From Hahella sp. HN01 (GTDB taxonomy: Bacteria > Pseudomonadota > Gammaproteobacteria > Pseudomonadales > Oleiphilaceae), in NCBI RefSeq assembly GCF_018986435.1, contig NZ_JAHMIN010000032.1:41858-77849 (forward strand): a stretch of DNA of 35,992 bases, given 5' to 3'. Both the position numbers and the translations under genes were made by a program. This document shows positions 25,349 to 33,575 of this stretch, in pieces (position 1 is the first letter of the stretch; each line of letters begins with the position of its first letter). The notes under the pieces were generated by a model. That model was given only the letters and a program-made list of their open reading frames with translations, did no database searches and was not told where the DNA came from.

Positions 25349-25413
25349 CGCCTGTTGTTGGTCGCCTCTGCGAGACTGTAGGCGGCTTTGGAGTCAATGC
25401 AGGAAGTAAATCT

Positions 25414-26010
25414 ATGTCGTTAAGTTTTATCGTGGCCTGGCTGGCCGTCATGTTCCCCCTGGTTTTCAGTCCCGGCCCCGCCAATGTGGTGTTCGCCGCA
25501 TCCGGCGCGCAGTTGGGCGTTAAGCGCTCATTGCCCTTGATGGCGGGAATCGATCTGGTGTTTCTTCTTAAATCATTGCTGGTGGGGTTTGGCCTGGGAG
25601 CGGTGATGCAGGAGTATCCGCAAAGCTACGCCATTCTGCGCACCGCGGGCGCCTGTTATCTGTTTTATCTGGGTTACTGCTTTTTCCGCCCTGCGCTGTC
25701 TGGAGAGCCGGCCGCCCCCAAAATCCTTGGCTTCAAAGATGGCCTGATCATCCAACTGCTCAACGCCAAAGGGTGGGTGATGGTGGTCCTGATGTTCTCC
25801 TTGTTTGGCGCTCAGGGAGAAGAGGCGACGGCGCGGGCGCTATGGCTGGCGGCGATGCTGGCCTGTCTTAATATCTGTACTCATCTTGCCTGGATCGCTG
25901 CTGGCGCGGTGCTGGTGAAGCGCCTGACTGGTGGTCTTGGCCAGCATGTTCAGGCGGTTTTGTTCGGCGGCGGCTTGATCGTTGTCGGCGTCTGGTTACT
26001 CCTGGGTTGA
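25414..26010 (+). CDS. LysE/RhtB family amino-acid exporter
   Basis: The 198-residue protein has six hydrophobic helices and the LysE signature near the N-terminus: FSPGPANVVFAASGAQLGVKR (about 19-39, with conserved PGPA) and LFYLGYCFFRPAL (about 84-96), followed by NAKGWVMVVLMFSLF (about 114-128). Such proteins export neutral or basic amino acids or homoserine lactone-like compounds. The start ATG 25414 follows AGGAAG (25401-25406) by seven bases. The same frame is open back to 25225, but that part overlaps the AraC gene. A strong terminator follows, so it closes the 24102-26010 unit. Confidence 0.88.
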   Translation: MSLSFIVAWLAVMFPLVFSPGPANVVFAASGAQLGVKRSLPLMAGIDLVFLLKSLLVGFGLGAVMQEYPQSYAILRTAGACYLFYLGYCFFRPALSGEPAAPKILGFKDGLIIQLLNAKGWVMVVLMFSLFGAQGEEATARALWLAAMLACLNICTHLAWIAAGAVLVKRLTGGLGQHVQAVLFGGGLIVVGVWLLLG

Positions 26011-26026
26011 CCTACCCTATCTTGCA

Positions 26027-26049
26027 CCCGGCTTCGGCCGGGCTTTTTT
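26027..26049 (+). terminator. Rho-independent terminator after lysE-like gene
   Basis: The stem CCCGGC/GCCGGG has a stable TTCG tetraloop and is followed by CTTTTTTA. It is 17 bases past the stop. Confidence 0.85.
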
Positions 26050-26195
26050 ATTTGCTCTCTTTGATTGGGAGTTTTTAATTTCCCACGACGGGTTTTCGTC
26101 ACTTTCATCGCTTTCATTTCTTTGGCGCGCGATGGGCGTCGTCCTCCATTGCTTCCAGCGCCAACCTTTTCATGCATAGAGTTTTGGAGCAGATA

Positions 26196-26657
26196 ATGGA
26201 AGAAGTATATAAAACCCCGGAATCCTCCCTTATTGACGGCCGCAATAGCCGCAAACCCGTTGGTGATTACCGCCTATATAAGTTGCCCGCAGTAGGGCTG
26301 GCGACGTTCTTCGGCACTATTCTGGCCGGCGGCATTATCCTTTCTTACAACTTCAAGCAGCTTGGCCGTGAAGATATGGCCCGCAATGCTTTGGTGTTCT
26401 CTCTCCTGGCGTTAGTGGTGATCTTTGGATTGGCGTTCTTTGTGCCGGATATTCCTGGCGTCAACGTGGTGTTCACCGTCGTACAGTTGGTGGCGATGAT
26501 GCAGATCGCCAAGAAGTACCAGGGAGATGATGTTGAACATCATATGGCGAACGGCGGCGCCATGATCTCGAATTGGGCGGCGTTTGGTATTTCGCTGCTG
26601 GTGTTGGTTGTCGTGATTGGTTTGTTGTTTGGCGTTGGCATGTTGCTGCCGTATTGA
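26196..26657 (+). CDS. Membrane protein of unknown function
   Basis: The 153-residue protein has a polar N-terminal tail (about 35 residues, DGRNSRKPVGDYRLYK) followed by three to four membrane helices (about 37-60, 73-91, 96-112 and 128-150). A charged loop KKYQGDDVEHHMANGG separates the last two. The family is unknown. GGAG (26186-26189) six bases before ATG 26196 sets the start. An in-frame ATG at 26172 has no such site. It stands between the LysE terminator and the bidirectional terminator shared with the exosortase operon. Confidence 0.72.
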   Translation: MEEVYKTPESSLIDGRNSRKPVGDYRLYKLPAVGLATFFGTILAGGIILSYNFKQLGREDMARNALVFSLLALVVIFGLAFFVPDIPGVNVVFTVVQLVAMMQIAKKYQGDDVEHHMANGGAMISNWAAFGISLLVLVVVIGLLFGVGMLLPY

Positions 26658-26687
26658 TCAAATAAAACTGGTTCGAAATATAAAAGA

Positions 26688-26718
26688 ACGCCCGGGATTA
26701 GCCGGGCGTTTTTGTTTT
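26688..26718. terminator. Bidirectional terminator between membrane protein gene and PEP-CTERM VIT protein gene
   Basis: The stem ACGCCCGG/CCGGGCGT has loop GATTAG, followed by TTTTGTTTT on the plus strand and preceded by an A-rich run that gives T on the minus strand. Both flanking genes converge on it. Confidence 0.8.
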
Positions 26719-29512
26719 AAAGACTGGCGGGCTGCAGTGTGAACTGGCGTCTGCGATGCAGGGCGGCGAACGCCAGCATCAGACCTGCCAGTCCCAGCAG
26801 CAGCCACTCTTCAGGCTCAGGAACCGGAGATGCGCTGAACATGTCCATCGGGGCGCTGAAAGCTTCTTGTCCGGTCTCTACCTCTCGATCAAAACGATCC
26901 GCCTTTTGCTCCGCTTCCTCCAGCGCTTTTTTCTGACGCTCTTCCACCAGTACGATCATGGACGAGTAGTCCGTCACCATATGTTCGGCTTTGGCGATCG
27001 CGTGCAATTGATCCAGCACCTGGACATCGGAGGTGTCGCGGGTCTGCGCCAGATATTCCAGCCAGCGGCGCGCGGCGATAGCTGAGAAGAAGTCCTCCCC
27101 GCTTTGCGCGCTGTTATTCTCCGCCTCGGCGCTGGTGTTTTCATCCATGTACCAAAGGTAGTGAGGGGTGATGGCGAACAAGCCGTCTTCTGCTCGCCCT
27201 TGTCGGAACTGGTGGGCGATGATCGCCTCCTCTAGCGACTGGGTGACGCCGCCATGGCTCTGCTTGAGCAAGTCCAGTGTCTGGTCGTGGTAGGCGTAAG
27301 CCAGAGCGCCGCCCAGGTGAACCAGCCATACCGGCGGCATCTGGGTGGCTTTGAATGAGACCTGGGACTCCTGTTCATAGCTGCCGGCGTCGGTCAGCAG
27401 CATCACCGCCTCATAATCCTGCTTTGCGTTTCTGCGCCAGTCGGCTAACTGGTTCATGGGCAGACTGTCGCCATAAAACTCTTCGGCTGCCGGCAGGGTT
27501 TTGATGGGCTGGCAGCGCGTATGGCACAGAAAAATTTCGTGGGCGATATCGAGCTGTTGTAGTTGCTTCAACGCTGCCGCTACATTTTCCGTCTGCTCGC
27601 CCATGCTGTAGGAGCCGTCGATAAGAATGGCGTAAGGCGTTTTTGATGCTTGGATATCCCATTGCGCATCAGCGCCGGTGCGGGGAACGGCGCGAACGCG
27701 CTGGCCAGCGACGACGGCGTCATGCTGCTTGCGCGGGACGACCGCTGACACCGGTGCAGTAGTGGGGAGCCATGCATCCTCTTCAGTGCGAATTGGCTGG
27801 CCGTTCAGGGTGCGTTGAGTTTGATCGCTCCAATAGGCGTTGCGCTTTTCCAACAGCTGAGGCAATGGCCAGGCGCCTTGGTCGTCCATGGTTGTTTTGT
27901 ATTCCACCGTTAAATACATGGGTTTGACCTCGTAGTCCGTACCCAGTCGCAGGCCCATGGAGCGATTGTATTTGGCGCTACGAGGCGGAACGGGAAAGGC
28001 GCGCAAACGATATTGACGGGGGCCGACCTGTTCCAGCAAAGAGGGGTCGATGCGTCGGCTCACTTCGTCGTTGTAAACCTGTTGCGCTGCGCCGCGAGGC
28101 GCCACAGCGTAGACAAACTTGTCCAGATCCGTCGCATCGTCGCTCAGCCATAGGCCCGTTAGCGCGGCTTCTTCCGGAAGACTGAAATGGAACGTGACCT
28201 CATGATTGTTGTAGGTCTGGTTCTCCAGGGTTTGCACTATGCGAATGCGCGCGCTGTCGTCTTGCGGCTCAATCGTGATCGCCATGTTGGTGACTAATAC
28301 ATGCCGGTTTAGCACATCCACCAGTCCGGCAGCGGGGCTGCCTTGGTCGAAGGTGGCTTTGAGGGCGTTTAGAATCGCCTCCGGTTCTCCTTTTTCGATG
28401 GGCTGATCAAAGAACTTCTGATAATAACGGGCGGCGCGCTCTTTATCCTCGTGGAAGTAGGCTCCATCGTAAAGAAAGGGCGTCGCCAAAAAGTCGAAGA
28501 CGGCTTGTGATACTTTCGCCAAAGCATGGTCCGCATTGTCAAAAGCGCCCAGGTAAGCGTTATACACGGCGCTGTTTCTTTCGGTAGTGGATAGATAACG
28601 ATAGGGCGCCAGATAGGCGTTGATCAGCCCTTTGCGCAAGGCGTCGTGTTCTTCTCGCGGAATACTGGGGATCGTTTCGCCAGGTCTGAATTGCTGGTCC
28701 AGGAACGCCATGCGTTCAAAGGTATCTTGCTGCGGCTGCTGGTTCAGGACGGCGAACAGGATGGCGTTTACCCCCAGTATTCCCGCTGCAATGGCGCTGG
28801 CTTTGGCGCGTCCAAGACTGGCGTCCGCAATGCGCCATTCACGCAGAAACTCCCGGATGTAAAGGAAAATCAGCACAAAGGGGAGCGCCAGAAAGACCAC
28901 GCAAGTCGACAGGCCACATATCAGCGCTACCAGGAAGAGTAGATAGTTAAAAATATCACCCAGGTGGCTTAGTTTGATCTCTCCCAATAATTCGAAGAAG
29001 CCTGCGGTGGCGGGAATAAAGAACGGCGCGAGCAGCAGTGCGCAATACAGGCCAGTCAACAGCATGGTCATGGCGAGACTGAGTCGCAGCCACATGGGGA
29101 AACGAGTGTGGAGGCCGCCCCACAGACAGGCGAGATAGGCGAATAGGGCGACCAGTATATTGATCAGCACGTGCGTGACGCCCGGATTGAGCTCGCGCAG
29201 CAGGAACATTGTGCTCAGCATGATAAAGATGATGGGCATTTCCACGCCGTAAAACAGTTTGACCAGCGCGGTGGGATTTTTCCGGAAACGCGTGAAACCC
29301 AGACCGATACAGAGCGCCGGTATCGCCACCAACAGGGTGGCGAACAATGCGGTGAACCCGCTGTGCAGCCCGATGACGGCGCCGGTGATCGCGGGCATGG
29401 TGAAGTGGGGAATGATCAGGACGCCCGCAAGCACGGCGTAGGTCAGGTTCCAGAACCAGAACAGGAGGTAGCAGCAGACCGCTATCCACACAGGTAACTT
29501 CTTATTTTCCAT
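26717..29512 (-). CDS. PEP-CTERM integral membrane protein with VIT and VWA domains
   Basis: The 931-residue protein has about seven membrane helices in residues 1-265. A soluble linker (265-400) precedes a VIT-like domain (about 405-540, FHFSLPEEAALTGLWL and QQVYNDEVSRRIDPSLLEQV). A von Willebrand A domain (about 625-770) has an intact MIDAS start DGSYS (633-637) and a later Asp in LLTDAG. The YSSMIVLVEE segment (850) is typical of VIT proteins. The tail is an exosortase signal: VPEPEEW (897-903), hydrophobic helix to about 918, then HRRRQ. It overlaps the upstream exosortase gene by 11 bases, which strongly suggests it is that enzyme's substrate. The VWA domain probably binds a partner in a metal-dependent way. 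Family databases describe rare polytopic PEP-CTERM proteins, and this seems to be one. Confidence 0.87.
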   Translation of the reverse strand: MENKKLPVWIAVCCYLLFWFWNLTYAVLAGVLIIPHFTMPAITGAVIGLHSGFTALFATLLVAIPALCIGLGFTRFRKNPTALVKLFYGVEMPIIFIMLSTMFLLRELNPGVTHVLINILVALFAYLACLWGGLHTRFPMWLRLSLAMTMLLTGLYCALLLAPFFIPATAGFFELLGEIKLSHLGDIFNYLLFLVALICGLSTCVVFLALPFVLIFLYIREFLREWRIADASLGRAKASAIAAGILGVNAILFAVLNQQPQQDTFERMAFLDQQFRPGETIPSIPREEHDALRKGLINAYLAPYRYLSTTERNSAVYNAYLGAFDNADHALAKVSQAVFDFLATPFLYDGAYFHEDKERAARYYQKFFDQPIEKGEPEAILNALKATFDQGSPAAGLVDVLNRHVLVTNMAITIEPQDDSARIRIVQTLENQTYNNHEVTFHFSLPEEAALTGLWLSDDATDLDKFVYAVAPRGAAQQVYNDEVSRRIDPSLLEQVGPRQYRLRAFPVPPRSAKYNRSMGLRLGTDYEVKPMYLTVEYKTTMDDQGAWPLPQLLEKRNAYWSDQTQRTLNGQPIRTEEDAWLPTTAPVSAVVPRKQHDAVVAGQRVRAVPRTGADAQWDIQASKTPYAILIDGSYSMGEQTENVAAALKQLQQLDIAHEIFLCHTRCQPIKTLPAAEEFYGDSLPMNQLADWRRNAKQDYEAVMLLTDAGSYEQESQVSFKATQMPPVWLVHLGGALAYAYHDQTLDLLKQSHGGVTQSLEEAIIAHQFRQGRAEDGLFAITPHYLWYMDENTSAEAENNSAQSGEDFFSAIAARRWLEYLAQTRDTSDVQVLDQLHAIAKAEHMVTDYSSMIVLVEERQKKALEEAEQKADRFDREVETGQEAFSAPMDMFSASPVPEPEEWLLLGLAGLMLAFAALHRRRQFTLQPASL

Positions 29513-31055
29513 TGTCGCTCCGTTCAGCGCCGGAAGTCTCAGCTCCGGTCAGGATGTGTTGAACATGTTGGCGCAGTAAAGCTGTCGCCTGCGCCGCAAG
29601 GTCGGGGGTAATCATGCTGTTCCAGGCGATGGAGACCATCACCCAGGATTGTTCCGGTTCACGCCAGGCGGAAAAAACGCGGGAGGAATAATCCGCGGTT
29701 TGCCTGTCGGCGGACTGGAACCAATAAAATGCGGAGCGGGCGCCTTGGTCGAGGCGCAGATATTTAATCTCGCTTTGGTCCGGCAGCACCCAGGTTTTCT
29801 CATCATCAATGCTGACGCCCTGGGATCGATAGCAATTACGGGGATCGTGCTGGGCTTTCCAGTAGCGGCTGTGCACCAGAATCAAACTGCCCTGCATGTC
29901 CCGCCAGGAAAACAGGTATTTGCGGGCAGTGGCGGCGTTGCGATCAAAAAAGCCGGCTTCTATGTCGGATAAGGGAGCCGCCTGCGCGGCGAACTGTGGC
30001 GGCGCCGGCAGGTCGACCGATGCGTCCGCCAGCGTCTGTTTCGGGTGCGGTGTATAGCCGAACAGCGCCAGAACCAGGAGAGCGGCAATGGCGAGTTCCC
30101 CGTTACGACGCCAAACCGATGGCTCCGTCGAGGCTGATCCAGAGAAACGGGAGAAAGATGATGGCGCATTGTTCTGGTCCGCCTGAGGACGCGATGGCGC
30201 CAAGGTCAGGGCGAGCCAGGCCAAGGCGCAGGACAGCACAAATCCCAACGCGCCGAGGGCTGTATGAATGTGATCCGCAACCTGCGGCGCATCCAGCGCC
30301 AGATCTGTATACACCAGGGCGGTAATGCGCAGCGCGTTGAAGAATATCAGTGCGCTGAGAAACAGCATCAGGACGGCAAGCCAGCGCCAGGACAGCGCCT
30401 TGCGCTCCAACCAGGTGAGCAGCAGGAAAAAGATCATACCCGCCCAGATTCCTTTCAAGCCGCTGCAGGCCAGATCCACCACCGCCGCTTTGTTTTCAAT
30501 CAGGATGATGGACTCATTGGACATGGGAGGAACGCCCAACGCAGAGAGTAAGTCGCCAGCCAGATCGGCGCACAGCAGGCGCAGAGGAAAGCCAAGATAA
30601 ATATCCAGATAACCTTCAAAGGGAAGTGCGAATATCAACAGTGCGCAGGGGATCAACGCGCTGCGCCAGAGACTGGGCGCGACATACAGGCCCAGCAGGC
30701 CGTAACTGGCGGTTGTCATTAGCGTGGCGGAGAAGATATGAATGCCGGTGACGTACTCGTTGAGTAGATAAGCAAAACAGCTGGTCGTCAGCAGGGCGAA
30801 GGGAAGCATGCGCCATTGAAACGCCAGCCCATGGCCAGAAGATGTTTTTCTCCTGTAAGCATGGATCGCTACGCCGACCAGTAAAAGACAGGCGAGGACA
30901 TGGAACTCGTTTTCCGGCGTCAGCATCTGGTTTCCTATCCAGGCTAGGACAGGGCTGAACAGCCATAGGAAAAGGGTGGCGATAATCACGCGAACGCCAA
31001 TACGATAAAGCGGCGGACTAAACAGGGATGTTCCGGACAATGCGTTTGGCGGCAT
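29502..31055 (-). CDS. Exosortase with fused C-terminal EpsI-like domain
   Basis: The 517-residue protein has about eight membrane helices in residues 20-290 holding the exosortase catalytic set: Cys197 in LACSGLKG, Arg243 in NALRI and His264 in HTALGALGF. Exosortases cleave PEP-CTERM signals of exported proteins. After a linker and one further helix (about 320-334), residues 365-500 form a soluble domain resembling EpsI (HDPRNCYRSQGVSIDD, then YFWF/WVMVSIAW-type strands). The enzyme and this domain are often two genes. The stop overlaps the start of the VIT/VWA PEP-CTERM gene, so the two are coupled. From memory, exosortase type O has a similar neighbour, but I cannot confirm the class. No polysaccharide genes, usual partners of EpsH-type systems, are in the window. 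Confidence 0.88.
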   Translation of the reverse strand: MPPNALSGTSLFSPPLYRIGVRVIIATLFLWLFSPVLAWIGNQMLTPENEFHVLACLLLVGVAIHAYRRKTSSGHGLAFQWRMLPFALLTTSCFAYLLNEYVTGIHIFSATLMTTASYGLLGLYVAPSLWRSALIPCALLIFALPFEGYLDIYLGFPLRLLCADLAGDLLSALGVPPMSNESIILIENKAAVVDLACSGLKGIWAGMIFFLLLTWLERKALSWRWLAVLMLFLSALIFFNALRITALVYTDLALDAPQVADHIHTALGALGFVLSCALAWLALTLAPSRPQADQNNAPSSFSRFSGSASTEPSVWRRNGELAIAALLVLALFGYTPHPKQTLADASVDLPAPPQFAAQAAPLSDIEAGFFDRNAATARKYLFSWRDMQGSLILVHSRYWKAQHDPRNCYRSQGVSIDDEKTWVLPDQSEIKYLRLDQGARSAFYWFQSADRQTADYSSRVFSAWREPEQSWVMVSIAWNSMITPDLAAQATALLRQHVQHILTGAETSGAERSDNGK

Positions 31056-31156
31056 GCGTATCTGAAGGTCAGGATAGAGATATCAGTGAGGCATTATCTC
31101 TACTTAATCGGGCGAAAACCTAGCGGAAAAATGACGAATTATGGCGACGCCTGGCC

Positions 31157-31609
31157 TCAGAACCAGTTTGTGTTTTGAAAGTAGGCGCCGAACTGATCGA
31201 ACAGGCCGACGATGATGGCGTAGCGGGCGCCTTTGCCGGCGAAAGTGAGGAAAACAAAGATGGGCAGACGTATACGCATGAGGCCGGCGATGAAGGTCAG
31301 TGCGTCGCCGAACAGAGGCGCCCAGGCCATGAGCAGGGACCACACGCCATAACGTTGAAACCAGCCCTGCGCGGGCCCCAGGTTTTTCTCCTTGAAGGGA
31401 AACCAGCGCCGGTCCTTGAAGTGCAGAAGATAACGCCCCAACGCCCAATTAACGACGGAGCCAAGAGTATTGCCGACCGTGGCGAACACCCACAACAACG
31501 CCGGATCGTAGCCAGCGGTGAGCAGGCCGGCGAGCATGATTTCGGAATAGGCGGGCACCAGCGTCGCCGCCAGAAAGGCGATGAAAAACAGGCTGAAGTA
31601 AGCTTCCAC
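31157..31609 (-). CDS. YqaA/DedA-like (SNARE-associated) membrane protein
   Basis: The 150-residue protein has four to five hydrophobic helices with family segments FLAATLVPAYSEIMLAGLL (about 12-30), ATVGNTLGSVVNWALGRYL (about 43-61), WFQRYGVWSLLMAWAP (about 83-98) and GDALTFIAGLMRI (about 101-113). This matches YqaA, the small member of the DedA/VTT membrane proteins implicated in lipid scrambling. The start is GTG 31609. The VOC gene ends 9 bases upstream, so the two form an operon. It runs in the same direction as the exosortase gene, 101 bases further on. Confidence 0.82.
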   Translation of the reverse strand: MEAYFSLFFIAFLAATLVPAYSEIMLAGLLTAGYDPALLWVFATVGNTLGSVVNWALGRYLLHFKDRRWFPFKEKNLGPAQGWFQRYGVWSLLMAWAPLFGDALTFIAGLMRIRLPIFVFLTFAGKGARYAIIVGLFDQFGAYFQNTNWF

Positions 31610-31618
31610 TGCGAGCGC

Positions 31619-31990
31619 CTATTGGGAGTACACGCTGACTTCGATCAGGTTAAGGTCCGGATCGTTGAAATAGACGGAAGTAATCGCACCCATGGCGCCG
31701 CTTTTGGTGACGGGGCCTTCCACGATATCGACCTGTTCCGCCTGCAGATGGGCGATGACGTCTTCCAGTTTCCACTGGGTGATTAAACACAAGTCTCCAG
31801 AGCCGACGCCCGCGCGATTACGGGTTTCCTGTCCCAGGGTCTGCAGATTGATTTTCTGCATGCCGAATTTCAATGCGCGGCGTCCCGCGGCGAAGGTGAC
31901 AGGCTCCATATGCAGGACGCGCTGATAAAACGCAACAGAACGCTCGATATCCGCAACGGTGAGGACAATATGGTCGATATGGCTGATCAT
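31619..31990 (-). CDS. VOC family protein (glyoxalase/bleomycin resistance fold)
   Basis: The 123-residue protein is a single VOC module: HIDHIVLTVADIERSVAFYQRVL at the N-terminus (His4 and His7 region), LKFGMQKINLQ at about 40-50, LCLIT at about 67 and VYFNDPDLNLIEV at about 106-118 with the conserved metal-ligand Glu. The fold supports metal-dependent chemistry such as isomerisation, dioxygenation or drug binding. The substrate is unknown. Many annotations call this subgroup virulence-associated VOC proteins, without proven function. The ATG at 31990 has GGGA upstream. It is followed by the YqaA-like gene in one operon and is divergent from the cold-shock gene. Confidence 0.85.
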   Translation of the reverse strand: MISHIDHIVLTVADIERSVAFYQRVLHMEPVTFAAGRRALKFGMQKINLQTLGQETRNRAGVGSGDLCLITQWKLEDVIAHLQAEQVDIVEGPVTKSGAMGAITSVYFNDPDLNLIEVSVYSQ

Positions 31991-32084
31991 CCGAAAAATA
32001 TCCCGTTTTAAGAATTTTCAGAATCTATATGCTGGATTTGTGAAATCGGTGAGTCAATCTTTTGAGGACAAAAGAATTCTGGCT

Positions 32085-32113
32085 CTTACCAATTTTGTGG
32101 AAGGGAGTATAAT
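32085..32113 (+). promoter_or_regulatory. Possible promoter for the cold-shock gene
   Basis: A perfect TATAAT (32108-32113) is preceded 17 bases upstream by CTTACC, a weak -35. If used, it gives a leader of about 140 bases before the cold-shock gene, as is common for csp mRNAs. Confidence 0.45.
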
Positions 32114-32261
32114 CGATCTCCTAATCGTCGTTCGGACCGGGAAGGGCCGACGGCAAAGTTGCGCGGGAAAGGCCTCTGCGCCTCCCGCAGTGAAATCAGG
32201 AATAAGGCTAAGGAAGCACGCGCGACCAAAGCCGCAAGTTAAACATGGAAAGGGAGAGATC

Positions 32262-32477
32262 ATGCAGTCAGGAGAAAGAACTACCGGCATGGTGAAATGG
32301 TTTAATAACGCAAAGGGATACGGTTTCATTGAAAGCGCCGAAGGCGATGTGTTTGTACATTACAGCGCCATCAGAAAAGACGGCTATAAAACGCTGCGCG
32401 CAGGCAGTCATGTGGAGTACGAAGTGCAGCATTCATCCAAGGGCCTCTTCGCGCAGGAGGTTAGCAGCTCGGAGTAA
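32262..32477 (+). CDS. Cold-shock domain protein
   Basis: The 71-residue single cold-shock domain has GMVKWFNNAKGYGFI carrying the RNP1 motif KGYGFI and VFVHYSAI as RNP2. It binds single-stranded nucleic acid as an RNA chaperone or antiterminator. Unlike the best-known CspA proteins, it begins MQSGERTTGMV and lacks a C-terminal PAA-type end. It looks closer to the CspD-like branch. The ATG at 32262 has AGGGAGAG upstream. The frame is open far upstream (31959), but that part lies in the leader. A strong terminator follows the gene. Confidence 0.92.
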   Translation: MQSGERTTGMVKWFNNAKGYGFIESAEGDVFVHYSAIRKDGYKTLRAGSHVEYEVQHSSKGLFAQEVSSSE

Positions 32478-32514
32478 GTTAGCGGACTAACTTCTATATT
32501 TGCCCGGATAAAGA

Positions 32515-32545
32515 AAGGGGGAGCCAGATGCTCCCCCTTGTCGTT
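32515..32545 (+). terminator. Rho-independent terminator after the cold-shock gene
   Basis: This is a perfect 10-bp stem AAGGGGGAGC/GCTCCCCCTT with loop CAGAT, followed by GTCGTTTCT. It begins 38 bases past the stop. Confidence 0.8.
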
Positions 32546-32610
32546 TCTGGCTTTCACTGATTAACCCGCCTGAGTGCGTTATTTAAGTGAAAGCAAGAAT
32601 GCGCGCATGG

Positions 32611-33357
32611 TTATTTGCGGAAGCATCTCCGCATGCCCAGTCCCAATAGTCCTGTCATGAACAACGCCAGCACGGAAGATTCGCTGACAGGCGTCGGCGG
32701 CTCAATACGCAGGCTGGTGGTGATATTGAAGTTGGACTGAGTGGTGTGACGCTCGGCGAAAAAGATATCGAGATCGTAAACGGTGTCTTCCGCCAAGCCC
32801 AGCCCCAGTAAATCAGAGCCGCTGAAATGGCCATTGGTCGGGCCGTGTACGCCGCCCAGATCCATCACCAGTTTGCCGTCGATAAACACCCACAGGTCGT
32901 CATCACCGGTGAAGTCAAACATATCCATCTCTTTGAAGGAGGTTTTGCCTTCCAGGTGCATGGCGAAGTGATAGTTGTGGCTGCGTCCTTCATTGCCGGA
33001 CAACTCGCCATCGATAGGGAAGAATGTGGAATCGCTGTACGAGTACATGCCGCTTCCGTTGTCCGCCAGATTCAATTCCACGGATTTGGAACCATGGGAA
33101 TCGCTCCACCAATTATCGAAGCTGGCTGCGCTTTGCACGCCGCCGTAGCCGCCCGTACCAATGTAATCAGGTAGTCCGTCTGAGCCCAACGTGGAAGCCA
33201 GCATACCTCGTGAAAGGCCGCTGATGGCGTCTTCGAAGTCGGCTTCAGAGGCGACGTGATCGTAAATGGTTCCGGTCAGCAGGTAGGCTTGTGCGGCTCC
33301 GCTTAGAGAAAGCGCCAGAGTGGCTGCGATAAGGGTTGGATACTTACTCGGCTTCAT
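32611..33357 (-). CDS. Fibro-slime domain protein with degenerate PEP-CTERM-like tail
   Basis: The 248-residue protein has a signal peptide (residues 1-24, ending GAAQA) and a fibro-slime domain of the PA14-like beta-sandwich type: [22 protein letters not shown] with VHGPTNGH (about 147-175) and [20 protein letters not shown] (about 197-216). This domain is best known from slime-mould and fibrobacter surface proteins. The C-terminal tail has VSESS (224-228), a hydrophobic helix and RRCFRK, like a PEP-CTERM signal with SES in place of PEP. It probably becomes extracellular or surface-attached through the exosortase. AAGGAG sits nine bases before ATG 33357. A TAGGC/GCCTA hairpin with CGAAAA loop (33434-33449) lies upstream in the leader. 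Confidence 0.83.
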   Translation of the reverse strand: MKPSKYPTLIAATLALSLSGAAQAYLLTGTIYDHVASEADFEDAISGLSRGMLASTLGSDGLPDYIGTGGYGGVQSAASFDNWWSDSHGSKSVELNLADNGSGMYSYSDSTFFPIDGELSGNEGRSHNYHFAMHLEGKTSFKEMDMFDFTGDDDLWVFIDGKLVMDLGGVHGPTNGHFSGSDLLGLGLAEDTVYDLDIFFAERHTTQSNFNITTSLRIEPPTPVSESSVLALFMTGLLGLGMRRCFRK

Positions 33358-33575
33358 GCCTTTATCTCCTTTCTGTCATTTATCAACATCAATGTTGCTG
33401 ACTTCCGTCAACGAAGCGGAGTACAGCACAAACTAGGCCGAAAAGCCTAAATGGGTGTAAATCCAACGGTCTGTTACATATAGGAGAAAGGCGAAAGGAG
33501 ACGAGTTGTAAAATATCTCGACTCTCTTCGCCGCAAGATTAGCTAATTCTGTAAATGCCTGGAGAATAACGCTTT

